The notes beneath the pieces were generated by a model. The model saw only the letters and a program-made list of their open reading frames with translations, did no database searches and had not been told where the DNA came from. Shown here in pieces: positions 44,410 to 53,378 of a DNA stretch of 64,000 nt (position 1 is its first letter; the number at the start of each line of letters is the position of its first letter). The translations under genes and the position numbers were made by a program. The DNA is from Bacteroidales bacterium (lineage in GTDB: Bacteria > Bacteroidota > Bacteroidia > Bacteroidales > UBA932). The stretch covers positions 1-64,000 of the forward strand of contig JAFRNC010000001.1 of NCBI GenBank assembly GCA_017430365.1. Reading direction: 5' to 3'.

Positions 44410-44412
44410 TAT

Positions 44413-45366
44413 ATGGGACTTTTCAACTGGAAGAAGAAAGACAAGGATCAGGAGCGGCCTCTCGACAACGGGCTGGAGAAGACCAAACGCTCGCTTTTCG
44501 AGAAACTCTCCTATGCCATAGCCGGCAAGAGCGTCGTGGACGACGAGGTTCTCGATTCCCTCGAGGAGGTGCTCATCGCTTCCGACGTGGGAGTGGAGAC
44601 TACCCAGAACATAATCGAGCGGCTTGAGGCACGCGTTGCCCGCGACAAGTATCTCAAGACTGACGAGGTCAACCGCTATCTTTGCGAAGAGATAGCCAGC
44701 CTGCTCGACGCGGCCGCCGACGGCAAGAGCACCGAGCCTTTCGATTTCTCGAAAAAACCCTATGTCATGATGGTGGTGGGTGTCAACGGAGTGGGCAAGA
44801 CGACTACCATCGGGAAACTCGCCTCGCAGCTTAGGGCTCAGGGAAAGAAGGTGGTGCTTGGCGCCGCCGACACCTTCCGCGCGGCCGCCGTCGACCAGCT
44901 GGTGATCTGGGCTGAGCGCGCCGGAGTGGACATCGTCAAGCAGGAGATGGGGTCGGATCCCGCATCTGTCGCCTACGACAGCGTCAAGAGCGCCGTCGCC
45001 AAGGGCGCCGACGTGGTCATCGTCGATACCGCGGGACGTCTCCACAACAAGATCAACCTGATGAACGAGCTGACCAAGATAAAGAACGTGATGAAGAAGG
45101 TCGTCCCCGACGCCCCTCACGAAGTGCTGCTTGTGATCGACGGCTCCACCGGGCAGAACGGCTTCCTGCAGGCCAGGGAATTCACCCGCGCGACCGACGT
45201 CACCGCACTGGCTGTGACCAAGCTCGACGGCTCGGCCAAGGGCGGCGTTGTCATCGGCATCAGCGACCAGTTCAAGATCCCGATCAAGTTCATCGGTGTA
45301 GGCGAGAAAATAGACGACCTCAAGCTCTTCGACAAGAAAGAATTCGTTGAATCGTTGTTTGAATAA
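44413..45366 (+). CDS. ftsY: Signal recognition particle receptor FtsY
   Basis: The membrane-associated GTPase that docks SRP-ribosome complexes at the Sec translocon. The 317-aa protein has an N domain (about 25-105) and a G domain with P-loop GVNGVGKTT (123-131), then [19 protein letters not shown] and [10 protein letters not shown]. The acidic A domain of E. coli FtsY is reduced to a short charged start ([10 protein letters not shown]). A large palindromic element starts right after its stop. Confidence 0.96.
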   Translation: MGLFNWKKKDKDQERPLDNGLEKTKRSLFEKLSYAIAGKSVVDDEVLDSLEEVLIASDVGVETTQNIIERLEARVARDKYLKTDEVNRYLCEEIASLLDAAADGKSTEPFDFSKKPYVMMVVGVNGVGKTTTIGKLASQLRAQGKKVVLGAADTFRAAAVDQLVIWAERAGVDIVKQEMGSDPASVAYDSVKSAVAKGADVVIVDTAGRLHNKINLMNELTKIKNVMKKVVPDAPHEVLLVIDGSTGQNGFLQAREFTRATDVTALAVTKLDGSAKGGVVIGISDQFKIPIKFIGVGEKIDDLKLFDKKEFVESLFE

Positions 45367-45494
45367 TCCTGTGCTGTAATGAAGTCACTGTTTGCAATAA
45401 AAAACAATGCCGCCCACGGCTCAGGGGGAGGGGCCCAAGCTTGTCTTGGGAAGGTGGTTTTTTATGCAAACAGTGCGAAATGAAAGCACAAGGA
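45367..45494. repeat. Large imperfect palindrome between ftsY and pheT
   Basis: The arms 45367-45410 and 45452-45494 pair with few mismatches: the outer part TCC(T)TGTGCT, then CACTGTTTGCA-TAAAAAAC against its complement GTTTTTTATGCAAACAGTG. The centre is GC-rich with a small hairpin CCCAAG-CTTGT-CTTGGG (45434-45450). The A-tract and T-tract flanking the centre could make it a bidirectional terminator for ftsY. It may also be a small mobile palindrome or an RNA leader feature of pheT. Confidence 0.7.
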
Positions 45495-45510
45495 TATTAT
45501 CTATGATTAT

Positions 45511-45518
45511 TATTTTTG
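45511..45518 (+). promoter_or_regulatory. -7 element of pheT
   Basis: TATTTTTG matches TAnnTTTG and ends 4 bp before the pheT ATG, so transcripts from it would be leaderless or nearly so. No clear -33 element. Confidence 0.5.
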
Positions 45519-45522
45519 CACT

Positions 45523-47982
45523 ATGAATATATCATTCAACTGGCTGAAAGATTATCTGAAGTTCGACCTGACGGCGGAGGAGGTATCCGCCATCCTGACT
45601 TCCACCGGCCTGGAAGTGGAACACATGGAAACCGTGGAACAGATACCCGGCGGCCTTGCCGGCGTCATCGTGGCGGAAGTAGTCGAGTGCGTCCCGCACC
45701 CCGATTCCGACCATCTCCACATCACCAAACTCAACACCGGTGCTCCGGAGCTGCTGCAGGTGGTCTGCGGAGCCCCCAACGTGGCCCAGGGACAGAAAGT
45801 CCTGCTCGCCACCGTCGGCACCGAACTGCCGACGGACAGCGGGGAGAAATTCAAGATCAAGCGTTCCAAGATACGCGGCGCCGAGAGCAACGGCATGATC
45901 TGCGCCGAGGACGAACTCGGAATCGGAAACGACCACTCCGGCATCATGGTGCTCGACCCCTCCGCAGTGGTGGGCACTCCCGCACGCGAACAGCTCCGTC
46001 TCAAACAGGATACCCTGTTCGAGATCGGCCTGACCCCCAACCGCGTAGACGGGGCCAGCCATATAGGAGTGGCACGCGACCTTTATGCATATTGCGTACG
46101 CCACGACATTCCCGTGGAGTGGACCCTGCCCGACCTCGGTGGTTTCAAGGCCGGGGCGGGTGAAGCCATTCCTGTCGAGGTGCAGGCCCCCGACCTCGCC
46201 CCCAGGTATATCGGCATCACGCTTACAGGAGTCAAGGTCGGCCCTTCTCCCGACTGGCTCAAGGAGCGCCTCATGGCCATAGGCCAGCGTCCCATCAACA
46301 ACATCGTGGACATCACCAATTTCGTACTCAATGAAATGGGCCATCCCCTCCATGCCTTCGATGCCGCCAAGATCCGCGGACGCAAGGTGGTGGTGCGCCG
46401 CAGCACTCCCGACTGCAAATTCGTCACTCTCGACGGTGTGGAGCGTACGCTCTGCGAGGACGACCTGGTGATCTGCAACGCGGAGGAACCGATGTGCATC
46501 GCCGGCGTTTTCGGCGGTGCCGAATCCGGAGTCACGGAGTCGACTACCGATGTCTTCCTCGAGGCCGCCTATTTCAATCCCGTCTCCATCCGCAAGACCT
46601 CCAAGCGTCTCGGGCTGAAAACCGACGCCTCGTTCCGCTATGAGCGCGGCATCGACCCCCTCGCCACGATGAAAGCCGGGATGCGGGCGGCCCTCCTCAT
46701 CCGCGACCTTGCAGGCGCCAGCATAGCAGGTGAGCCGCAGGAGTTCTGCGCAGGCACTTTCGAGAAGGCCAGGATAGACCTTTTCTACGCCAGGATGGAC
46801 TCGCTTATCGGCAAGGAACTGGGACATGATACCTACAGGAAGATCCTCGAGAGCCTCGAGTTCGAAATAATCAGTGAGACCCCGGAAGGACTTCTCGTGG
46901 CGGTCCCTGCCTACCGGGTGGATGTGACCCGTGAATGTGACGTGGTGGAAGAGGTGCTGCGCATCTACGGCTACAACAACATCGAGTTGCCGGTCAGCAT
47001 GAAGGCTTCCATCAACCCTTCATCGCATCCCGATCCCGAAAAGGTCAGGAAGAGCGTATCCGACCTTCTTGCCGACAGGGGATTCGTGGAAGTCATGAAC
47101 AATTCCCTGACAAAGGGCGGTTATTACGACAAACTGACGAGTTATCCTTCCGGACAGCTAGTCCCGATAGTCAATCCTCTCAGCAGCGATCTCAACGTGA
47201 TGCGCCAGACACTGATCTTCAACGCCCTCGAGGTCATCGAAAGGAACATCAACCACCAGAACAACAATCTCAGGATATTCGAAATCGGAAACTGCTACAG
47301 CTTCAGGCCCCGCGAGGGTGTCGAAGATCCGAAGGCGGACCTCAAGAGCTACCGCGAGGAGATGCGTCTCTGCATGGCCGTGACCGGCCCCGGAGCCAAG
47401 TCGTGGCGGAGCGAGATAGGGGCGGGCGATTATTTCGCCCTGAAGGGATATCTGGAACTGCTCCTCAAGCGTTTCAAGGCAAATCTCTATGACCTGGAGA
47501 CCGATGCGGCCCCTTCCGACCTCTTCGCCGAGGGACTCACCTACAAACTTGGCGGAAAGCGTCTAGCCGTTGCGGGCACAGTCGCCAAGCCGCTGCTCAG
47601 GATGTTCGACATCAAGCAGCCGGTCTTCCTTACTGAAATCGACTGGCCCGTGTTCTTCGAACTGGTCAAGCGTGACAAGATTAAATACAAGGAACTCCCC
47701 AGATTCCCCGAAGTGCGCCGCGACCTTGCGCTGCTGCTCGACGAGGAAGTTTCGTTCGCCGACATCCGCAAGGCGGCCTTCCAGAGTGCCCGCGGCATTC
47801 TCCGCCAGGTCAACCTGTTCGACGTCTACCGCGGCTCGAAGATCCTTACCGACAAGAAGCAGTACGCCATAAGCTTCATCCTGCAGGACGACGAGAAGAC
47901 CCTTACGGACCAGGCGGTGGAAGCGACGATGCAGAAGCTGCTCAAGACCTTCGAGAACAAGTTCGGGGCAATGCTGCGATAG
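45523..47982 (+). CDS. pheT: Phenylalanine--tRNA ligase beta subunit
   Basis: The beta chain of the (alpha-beta)2 synthetase, 819 aa, full length. Domains in order are the N-terminal B1 part, the tRNA-binding EMAP-like domain (IVAEVVECVPHPDSDHLH), B3/4 with the editing site (about 210-390), the B5 domain (ARMDSLIGKELG, RVDVTRECDVVEEVLRIYGY), the catalytic-like core and the C-terminal ferredoxin-like anticodon domain (ELPRFPEVRRDLALLLDEEV). pheS is not adjacent. Confidence 0.96.
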   Translation: MNISFNWLKDYLKFDLTAEEVSAILTSTGLEVEHMETVEQIPGGLAGVIVAEVVECVPHPDSDHLHITKLNTGAPELLQVVCGAPNVAQGQKVLLATVGTELPTDSGEKFKIKRSKIRGAESNGMICAEDELGIGNDHSGIMVLDPSAVVGTPAREQLRLKQDTLFEIGLTPNRVDGASHIGVARDLYAYCVRHDIPVEWTLPDLGGFKAGAGEAIPVEVQAPDLAPRYIGITLTGVKVGPSPDWLKERLMAIGQRPINNIVDITNFVLNEMGHPLHAFDAAKIRGRKVVVRRSTPDCKFVTLDGVERTLCEDDLVICNAEEPMCIAGVFGGAESGVTESTTDVFLEAAYFNPVSIRKTSKRLGLKTDASFRYERGIDPLATMKAGMRAALLIRDLAGASIAGEPQEFCAGTFEKARIDLFYARMDSLIGKELGHDTYRKILESLEFEIISETPEGLLVAVPAYRVDVTRECDVVEEVLRIYGYNNIELPVSMKASINPSSHPDPEKVRKSVSDLLADRGFVEVMNNSLTKGGYYDKLTSYPSGQLVPIVNPLSSDLNVMRQTLIFNALEVIERNINHQNNNLRIFEIGNCYSFRPREGVEDPKADLKSYREEMRLCMAVTGPGAKSWRSEIGAGDYFALKGYLELLLKRFKANLYDLETDAAPSDLFAEGLTYKLGGKRLAVAGTVAKPLLRMFDIKQPVFLTEIDWPVFFELVKRDKIKYKELPRFPEVRRDLALLLDEEVSFADIRKAAFQSARGILRQVNLFDVYRGSKILTDKKQYAISFILQDDEKTLTDQAVEATMQKLLKTFENKFGAMLR

Positions 47983-47985
47983 GGA

Positions 47986-48855
47986 ATGGCCTCTCTGGTC
48001 GATTCGATAAGGAAGTACGGTTCCCTGGTGAAGTTCGCCCATACGGTCTTCGCCCTTCCTTTCGCGTTGCTCGCCTTTCTGCTGGCATTGAAGGAGCCGG
48101 GTGCACGATTCACCTGGCTCCTCCTGCTGCAGATACTCTGCTGCATGGTGTTCGCCCGCAGCGCCGCGATGGGATTCAACCGCTGGGCGGACCGGGAGAT
48201 CGACGCCCGCAATCCACGCACTTCGGGCAGGGATATTCCTGCAGGGCGCATAAGCCCACGCAGGGCGCTGGTTTTCACTCTGGTCAACGCCGCCCTTTTC
48301 ATGGCGGTGGCATGGACGGTCAATCCCCTTTGCGGGGGACTGTCGGTCCTGGCACTAGTCATCCTTTTGGGATACAGCTATCTTAAACGTTTTACCTGGT
48401 TCTGCCATTTCGGAGTGGGAGCCGCCCTTTCCATCGCTCCGGCAGGAGCATACATCGCAGTGACCGGACACCTGTCCGTTGCGGCGATGCTTCTCAGCCT
48501 GATGGTTTTCTTCTGGTCAAGCGGATTCGACATCCTCTACTCGCTCGCCGACGAGGAAATCGACCGTGAGCAGGGACTCCATTCAATCCCCCAGCGTTTC
48601 GGCCGCAATACGGCAATGGACATTTCGAAACTGGTCCATCTCCCGGAACTCTTCCTGGTTCCGGCATTCATAGCCCAAGCCGGACTCACCGACTTCTGGG
48701 GAATAGCCGCAGGCATTTTTTTCCTGGCTATGCTGGTATACCAGCACGCCATCATCTCTCCCAAAGACCTGAGCCGCCTGAATGCGGCCTTCTTCACGGC
48801 CAACGGCGTCGCCTCGATCGTCTTCTTCCTCCTGGCCTGGTTCTCGATGATGTGA
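47986..48855 (+). CDS. UbiA-family prenyltransferase (MqnP/4-hydroxybenzoate type)
   Basis: An integral-membrane aromatic prenyltransferase of 289 aa with about eight helices. The two aspartate-rich motifs are NRWADREIDARNPRT and SLADEEIDREQGLHSIP. This subgroup (ubiA_other type) includes MqnP, which prenylates the futalosine-route menaquinone precursor. Menaquinone would be the electron acceptor of Na+-NQR. Which quinone pathway the organism uses cannot be told from this window. It starts 3 bp after pheT. Confidence 0.88.
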   Translation: MASLVDSIRKYGSLVKFAHTVFALPFALLAFLLALKEPGARFTWLLLLQILCCMVFARSAAMGFNRWADREIDARNPRTSGRDIPAGRISPRRALVFTLVNAALFMAVAWTVNPLCGGLSVLALVILLGYSYLKRFTWFCHFGVGAALSIAPAGAYIAVTGHLSVAAMLLSLMVFFWSSGFDILYSLADEEIDREQGLHSIPQRFGRNTAMDISKLVHLPELFLVPAFIAQAGLTDFWGIAAGIFFLAMLVYQHAIISPKDLSRLNAAFFTANGVASIVFFLLAWFSMM

Positions 48856-48880
48856 TGAATAGGGCGCTGCCCGGGGAATG

Positions 48881-49339
48881 CTAATACAGTCCCGGAACCA
48901 CAGTGCCGGCGCCTTCGGCGCCCGGGGCGATGGTGCTCAGTACCGCCTCGTTCTGGTCATCTATAGTCGTGGTCTTGTCCTTGATGGAAATGATGTCATC
49001 CACGATGTATTTGGTGTGGCCGCGCCAGGGCAGGCGTCCGAAGTATTCCTTGTAGTGGAGGTCCATCACCTTGCCGCTTTCCGTCATCAGCCGCTCGGCG
49101 ATCTCCTTGTCGGCGATGGAGAAATCGAACGTGTTCGACTGCACGCCGCTGGTCTGGGCCTTGATGCCGGTCTGGATCAGTTTGCCTTCATAGGTCTTCC
49201 AGATAACTCCCTTGTATACCACATAGTTGAGTTCGCCGCTGCGGACTCCTTCCCCGAATACGAACCAGAAACGGAAATAGCAGAATACCGCGAGTCCCAG
49301 GATGAGGCCGGCGATCACGATTCCAATGATTTTTTTCAT
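48881..49339 (-). CDS. Conserved hypothetical membrane-anchored protein
   Basis: A 152-aa protein with one N-terminal membrane helix (IIGIVIAGLILGLAVFCYF) and a small extracytoplasmic domain (LNYVVYKGVIWKTYEGKLIQ, FDFSIADKEIAERLM, VMDLHYKEYFGRLPWRG). Similar Bacteroidota proteins are sometimes labelled 6-phosphogluconate dehydrogenase in databases, but no dehydrogenase motif is present. It is the second gene of a two-gene operon, 22 bp after the polytopic membrane protein. Function unknown. Confidence 0.75.
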   Translation of the reverse strand: MKKIIGIVIAGLILGLAVFCYFRFWFVFGEGVRSGELNYVVYKGVIWKTYEGKLIQTGIKAQTSGVQSNTFDFSIADKEIAERLMTESGKVMDLHYKEYFGRLPWRGHTKYIVDDIISIKDKTTTIDDQNEAVLSTIAPGAEGAGTVVPGLY

Positions 49340-49361
49340 GTCTGTTTATTCTTAGATGTTT

Positions 49362-50297
49362 TTATACGAAATATGATATGCGCTCGGTGATCAGTATCAG
49401 GATCAGCACGATGGCCATGGTTTTCACTTCCGGGGAATGCCGCGGCTGCCTGAAATACTCGTTAAGGAGCAGGGAAAGGGGCATGGCGGCCAGGATCCCG
49501 GCAGTCTGTCCTCCTTCTGGCATGAAAAGGAGAGCGACCAGGGTTATGGCGAGTGTAAGTATGACTATGCGGACAGCGGCCTTGAACTGGGAAGTCTTGT
49601 AGGTCGTCAGATGGCGCAGGATATGCCCGATGGCGAATATTGCGGCGACGCCCGTAAGGATGATCCGAAGCACGGTTGCGGCGTGGATATTGGATTTCGG
49701 CAGGTATATGGCGGTCATGCGGTCCCAGATTCCGGATAGCAGCTCTTCAGCCGGATTACTTCCGCTGCCCAGATAGCGTATCCCTGCCAGGACCAGGGGA
49801 GGAAGCAGTACCGAGATGATGATGGTGACCCACCCCTTGAACTTGTTTTCGAAGAGGACTATGGCCAGGATGGCGTATACGGGGATCAGCCAGAACAGCG
49901 GAGGATGGAAGAGACCTGCCGCTGAAATTGAGATGAAGGTCAGTGAGAGCGGTCCGGGTGAAGGGGATACTGAACTGAAACCCAGGAGGAAGAAGATGCT
50001 CGCGGCAAGCAGCGCGGCTGCCGCGTGGATGGGCGCGGCATAGAGTGTACATGGATTGGCCGTCGCCAGCAGCACGAAAATGACGGGTATCGGAAAACTC
50101 ATCTCGTTCATCGCCCTGTCGTTGGCGAAATAGAGTACGAGCGCCGAAAAAGCGACAGCCAGAGTTGCGAGGAGCCCGGAAATGAAGGGCCTGCCCGGTA
50201 CGGGAGATGCAGCCATCCATCCCGTGACGCAGTAGAGCGCCAGCAGGACCACGATGGTGATGATCACCATAAAATCAGAATTCGCCCGGTTCATCAA
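49362..50297 (-). CDS. Hypothetical polytopic membrane protein (DUF6427-like)
   Basis: A 311-aa protein with nine or so hydrophobic segments covering nearly the whole sequence and no catalytic motif. The start has two consecutive ATG codons, so either may be used. The general layout resembles the DUF6427 group of Bacteroidota membrane proteins, but this is a weak match by eye. It is divergently transcribed from the DUF4296 operon with fully overlapping promoters. Confidence 0.65.
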   Translation of the reverse strand: MMNRANSDFMVIITIVVLLALYCVTGWMAASPVPGRPFISGLLATLAVAFSALVLYFANDRAMNEMSFPIPVIFVLLATANPCTLYAAPIHAAAALLAASIFFLLGFSSVSPSPGPLSLTFISISAAGLFHPPLFWLIPVYAILAIVLFENKFKGWVTIIISVLLPPLVLAGIRYLGSGSNPAEELLSGIWDRMTAIYLPKSNIHAATVLRIILTGVAAIFAIGHILRHLTTYKTSQFKAAVRIVILTLAITLVALLFMPEGGQTAGILAAMPLSLLLNEYFRQPRHSPEVKTMAIVLILILITERISYFV

Positions 50298-50301
50298 ACT
50301 A

Positions 50302-50337
50302 CAAAGTTAGATAAATACGCAAAAATTGCTAACTTTG
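50302..50337. promoter_or_regulatory. Overlapping divergent promoters
   Basis: CAAAGTTA (50302-50309) is the minus-strand -7 element TAACTTTG, 5 bp before the membrane protein start. TAACTTTG (50330-50337) is the plus-strand -7 element, 13 bp before the DUF4296 gene. The -33 position of each (TTAG at 19 bp) lies in the other's -7 box, so the two promoters occupy the same DNA. Confidence 0.6.
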
Positions 50338-50350
50338 AAGTTCAGTAATT

Positions 50351-50926
50351 ATGTTCCACAGGGTAAAAATCGTATTGGCGACTGTTTTGACGCTGCTTCT
50401 CTTCCAGGGCTGCGGACCTGATGATGTCATTCCCAGAAAGGATATGGAGGAGATCCTGTCCGAATTCTATCTTGCCGACGCAGTCATCGAGACACTCAAT
50501 TCCAGCAGGAGCGATACCCGGGAGAATCCCGACTCCATGAGGGTATATCAGCCCATCATAGAGAAACACGGTTATTCCAAGGAGATGTTCCTGTCCTCCC
50601 TGGACTACTACCTGCATCACTCCGACGAGCTTTCCAAGATATTCCACAACGTCCATGTAAACCTCCTGCACCAGGCGGATATGAAGGCGCAGCAGGATGT
50701 GATCGAGAGGGCCGATGAAGAGGAAACCGATGCCGGGCCCGGGGATGCCGTACTTCCCGAAGGCGCCGAACCGGACATCGAAATGATGGATGCGCCGTCC
50801 GGACCCGAAAAGGGCAAGCCCCTTATCAAGGAAAAGAAAGAGGACCGTCTCCGCAAGGAAGTGAGACCGAAGAAGAAAAAGATGACCAAGGATGACCTGA
50901 AACGGCTTGAGGAGGAGCTCAAATAG
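50351..50926 (+). CDS. DUF4296-domain lipoprotein
   Basis: A 191-aa predicted lipoprotein (lipobox L-F-Q-G-C21). VIPRKDMEEILSEFYLADAV at the mature N-terminus and YSKEMFLSSLDYYLHHSDEL are the DUF4296 hallmarks. After residue 110 the protein is low-complexity: an acidic stretch followed by a lysine/glutamate-rich tail (EKKEDRLRKEVRPKKKKMT). It opens the eight-gene operon that runs to 58326. The function is not known. Confidence 0.85.
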   Translation: MFHRVKIVLATVLTLLLFQGCGPDDVIPRKDMEEILSEFYLADAVIETLNSSRSDTRENPDSMRVYQPIIEKHGYSKEMFLSSLDYYLHHSDELSKIFHNVHVNLLHQADMKAQQDVIERADEEETDAGPGDAVLPEGAEPDIEMMDAPSGPEKGKPLIKEKKEDRLRKEVRPKKKKMTKDDLKRLEEELK

Positions 50927-50928
50927 GG

Positions 50929-51381
50929 ATGAGGGTTGTGATACAGAGAGTTAAGGAGTCTTCGGTTACGATAGCCGGGAAAACGGTCTCGTCGATCGGC
51001 CCCGGAATGATGGTGCTGTGCGGATTCGAGGAGGCCGACGGGAAGGAGGATCTGGAGTGGACGGCGCGCAAGATCGTCGCGCTCCGTATTTTCGACGACG
51101 AGGCGGGAGTCATGAACCGCTCGGTCATCGACGTCGGACAGGAGATACTGCTCGTGAGCCAGTTTACACTCATGGCTTCCACGAAAAAGGGAAACCGGCC
51201 CTCGTACATCGCCGCCGCCAGGCCTGAGATTTCCATACCGCTTTACGAACAGTTCAGGGACCTTCTCTCTTCGCTGCTCGGCCGTCCTGTCCCTACCGGG
51301 GTCTTCGGAGCGGAAATGGAAGTCGCCCTCATCAACGACGGGCCAGTGACTATTTGCATCGACAGCAAGAACAGAATCTGA
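50929..51381 (+). CDS. dtd: D-aminoacyl-tRNA deacylase
   Basis: Hydrolyses D-amino acids (and glycine) mischarged on tRNA. The 150-aa protein has MRVVIQRVKESSVTI, the active-site strand LLVSQFTLMAST and the cross-subunit Gly-cisPro loop INDGPVTICID. It lies 2 bp after the DUF4296 gene and 1 bp before deoC. An aspartate racemase gene elsewhere in the window is one possible source of D-amino acids. Confidence 0.96.
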   Translation: MRVVIQRVKESSVTIAGKTVSSIGPGMMVLCGFEEADGKEDLEWTARKIVALRIFDDEAGVMNRSVIDVGQEILLVSQFTLMASTKKGNRPSYIAAARPEISIPLYEQFRDLLSSLLGRPVPTGVFGAEMEVALINDGPVTICIDSKNRI

Positions 51382-51382
51382 T

Positions 51383-52174
51383 ATGGAAAAGAAAGAGATC
51401 TACAAGTCAGTGCTGGGAATGATCGACCTTACGTCGCTCAACGGCACCGACACCTACACCAAAATAGCCGGGATGACAGAGAAGGTCAACCGGTTCCACG
51501 AATCCTTCCCCGACTATCCTCTCCCGGCATCCATCTGCGTCTATCCCAATTTCGCCGGGACCGTGGCCCGCGTCCGCAACAATCCCGACGTACACGTCAC
51601 AGTGGTCGGCGGCTGCTTCCCCGCTTCACAGAGCCCGCTGGAAGTCAAGGTGGCGGAGTGTGTCACCGCAGTCCGCGACGGGGCAGACGAGGTCGACATC
51701 GTGCTGGCGCTCAATAGTTTCCTCGAAGGCCGCCCGGGCCCCGCAAGAGAAGAGATTGAGGTTATAGGCCGGGAGATCCGCTCTGTCAATCCTTCCGTTC
51801 ACCTGAAGGTTATCCTTGAGACCGGAGCCTTGAAGGAACGCGCGCTGATCGAGGACGCCTCTTTCCTGGCCATGGAGGCCGGAGCCGATTTCATCAAGAC
51901 ATCCACCGGCAAGATGCAGCCCGCGGCCACGCCCGAGGCGGCGCGCATCATGTGCGGATGCATCCGGGAGTATTTCCGCAAGACCGGCAAAATGATCGGT
52001 TTCAAACCCGCCGGCGGCATCGCCACTCCGGAGGATGCCGTTACATATTGGGAGATAGTGTCTGAAACACTGGGCGAGGCCTGGCTCGACAAACGCTATT
52101 TCCGTTTCGGCGCCAGCCGCATGGCCAATAATCTGCTTTCAGCCCTTGAAGGAAGGGAAGTGAAATATTACTAG
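51383..52174 (+). CDS. deoC: Deoxyribose-phosphate aldolase
   Basis: Cleaves 2-deoxyribose-5-phosphate to glyceraldehyde-3-phosphate and acetaldehyde in deoxynucleoside catabolism. 263 aa. The Schiff-base lysine is in ADFIKTSTGK, the second active-site lysine in GFKPAGGI, and the catalytic aspartate in EVDIVLALN. In Bacteroides relatives dtd, a mazG-like gene and deoC are often neighbours; here the middle gene is missing. Confidence 0.95.
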   Translation: MEKKEIYKSVLGMIDLTSLNGTDTYTKIAGMTEKVNRFHESFPDYPLPASICVYPNFAGTVARVRNNPDVHVTVVGGCFPASQSPLEVKVAECVTAVRDGADEVDIVLALNSFLEGRPGPAREEIEVIGREIRSVNPSVHLKVILETGALKERALIEDASFLAMEAGADFIKTSTGKMQPAATPEAARIMCGCIREYFRKTGKMIGFKPAGGIATPEDAVTYWEIVSETLGEAWLDKRYFRFGASRMANNLLSALEGREVKYY

Positions 52175-52175
52175 T

Positions 52176-53363
52176 ATGGGAAGCCTGCTTATAAAAAACG
52201 TCCTGCTTGACGGCAAGACGACGGATATACTCATAGAGGATCACCGCTTCAAATCGCTGTCGGCTCCGGCCGGTACGGCGGCCGACGAGGTCATAGACGC
52301 TGCGGGAATGGCGATTTTCCCTCCCTTTTACAATACGCATACCCATGCGGCGATGAGCCTGCTCCGCGGTTATGCCGACGACATGCCTCTCATGAAATGG
52401 CTCCAGGACTATATCTGGCCATATGAGAACAAGATGACCCGGAGCGATATCATGGAAGGATCGCGCCTGGCGGTCAGGGAGATGATCAAGTCCGGCACGG
52501 TCTTTTTCTCAGACATGTATTTCGACATCGAGGAGACGATATCCGTGGTTCAGGAATATGGGATGCGCGCCGCTGTCGGAGTGACCTTCGTAGGTTCCCA
52601 TTCCAAGTCGCAGCAGACCGAAAAACTCGACATGCTGCATCACTGGGTCGATCCTTCCGGAGGCCTGATAACCCTTACGGTAGCTCCCCACGCCATCTAC
52701 ACGGTCGGTCCGGACCTGCTGGTCAAGTGTGCCGCGACTGCGAGGGAACTCGGACTCAAACTCCATATACATCTTTCCGAGACTCGGAGCGAGGTTGATG
52801 ATTGCGTAAGGGAGCACGGGATGACGCCTGTCCGTTATCTGGATTTCCTCGGTTTCCTCGGCCCCGACGTAATTGCCGCCCATGTGGTTCACGTTGACGA
52901 GGAAGAGGCTTCAATCCTGGCCCGGCGCGGCGTGACAATATCGCACTGCCCCTGCTCGAACCTGAAGCTCGCTTCCGGCATCTTCCCTTACCGGATGCTC
53001 CACGAGGCGGGCTGCCGTATCACCCTTGGAACCGACGGGGATTCTTCCAACAACAACCTGGACATGCGCGAGGAGATGAAATTCGCCGCCCTTGTGGCCA
53101 AGATGGACAGCGGGGATCCGGAAGTCATGCCTGCGGGGGAAGCCCTTGATATGGCGACACGGTGCGGAGCGGAGGCGTTCGGAATCGATGCCGGCGTTAT
53201 CGCTGAAGGCAAACTGGCCGACGCCCTGCTGGTCAGGCTCGACGACGAACGGATGCAGCCGTGCCACAGTCTGGTTTCAAACTGGGTCTATGCGGCAGGC
53301 AGCAGCTGCATAGACACCGTAATATGCAACGGTAAAGTGCTGATGAGAAACCGCGAGTTATAA
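52176..53363 (+). CDS. Amidohydrolase, MTA/SAH deaminase-like
   Basis: A metal-dependent deaminase of 395 aa in the MtaD/SsnA/chlorohydrolase group. The metal and catalytic residues are in NTHTHAAMSLLRG, HIHLSETRSEVDD, AHVVHVDEE and TLGTDGDSSNNNLDM. Family members deaminate adenosine-type substrates such as 5'-methylthioadenosine or S-adenosylhomocysteine, so a purine salvage role beside deoC is plausible. It starts 1 bp after deoC. Confidence 0.87.
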   Translation: MGSLLIKNVLLDGKTTDILIEDHRFKSLSAPAGTAADEVIDAAGMAIFPPFYNTHTHAAMSLLRGYADDMPLMKWLQDYIWPYENKMTRSDIMEGSRLAVREMIKSGTVFFSDMYFDIEETISVVQEYGMRAAVGVTFVGSHSKSQQTEKLDMLHHWVDPSGGLITLTVAPHAIYTVGPDLLVKCAATARELGLKLHIHLSETRSEVDDCVREHGMTPVRYLDFLGFLGPDVIAAHVVHVDEEEASILARRGVTISHCPCSNLKLASGIFPYRMLHEAGCRITLGTDGDSSNNNLDMREEMKFAALVAKMDSGDPEVMPAGEALDMATRCGAEAFGIDAGVIAEGKLADALLVRLDDERMQPCHSLVSNWVYAAGSSCIDTVICNGKVLMRNREL

Positions 53364-53378
53364 AGGGTCCGACCGTCG

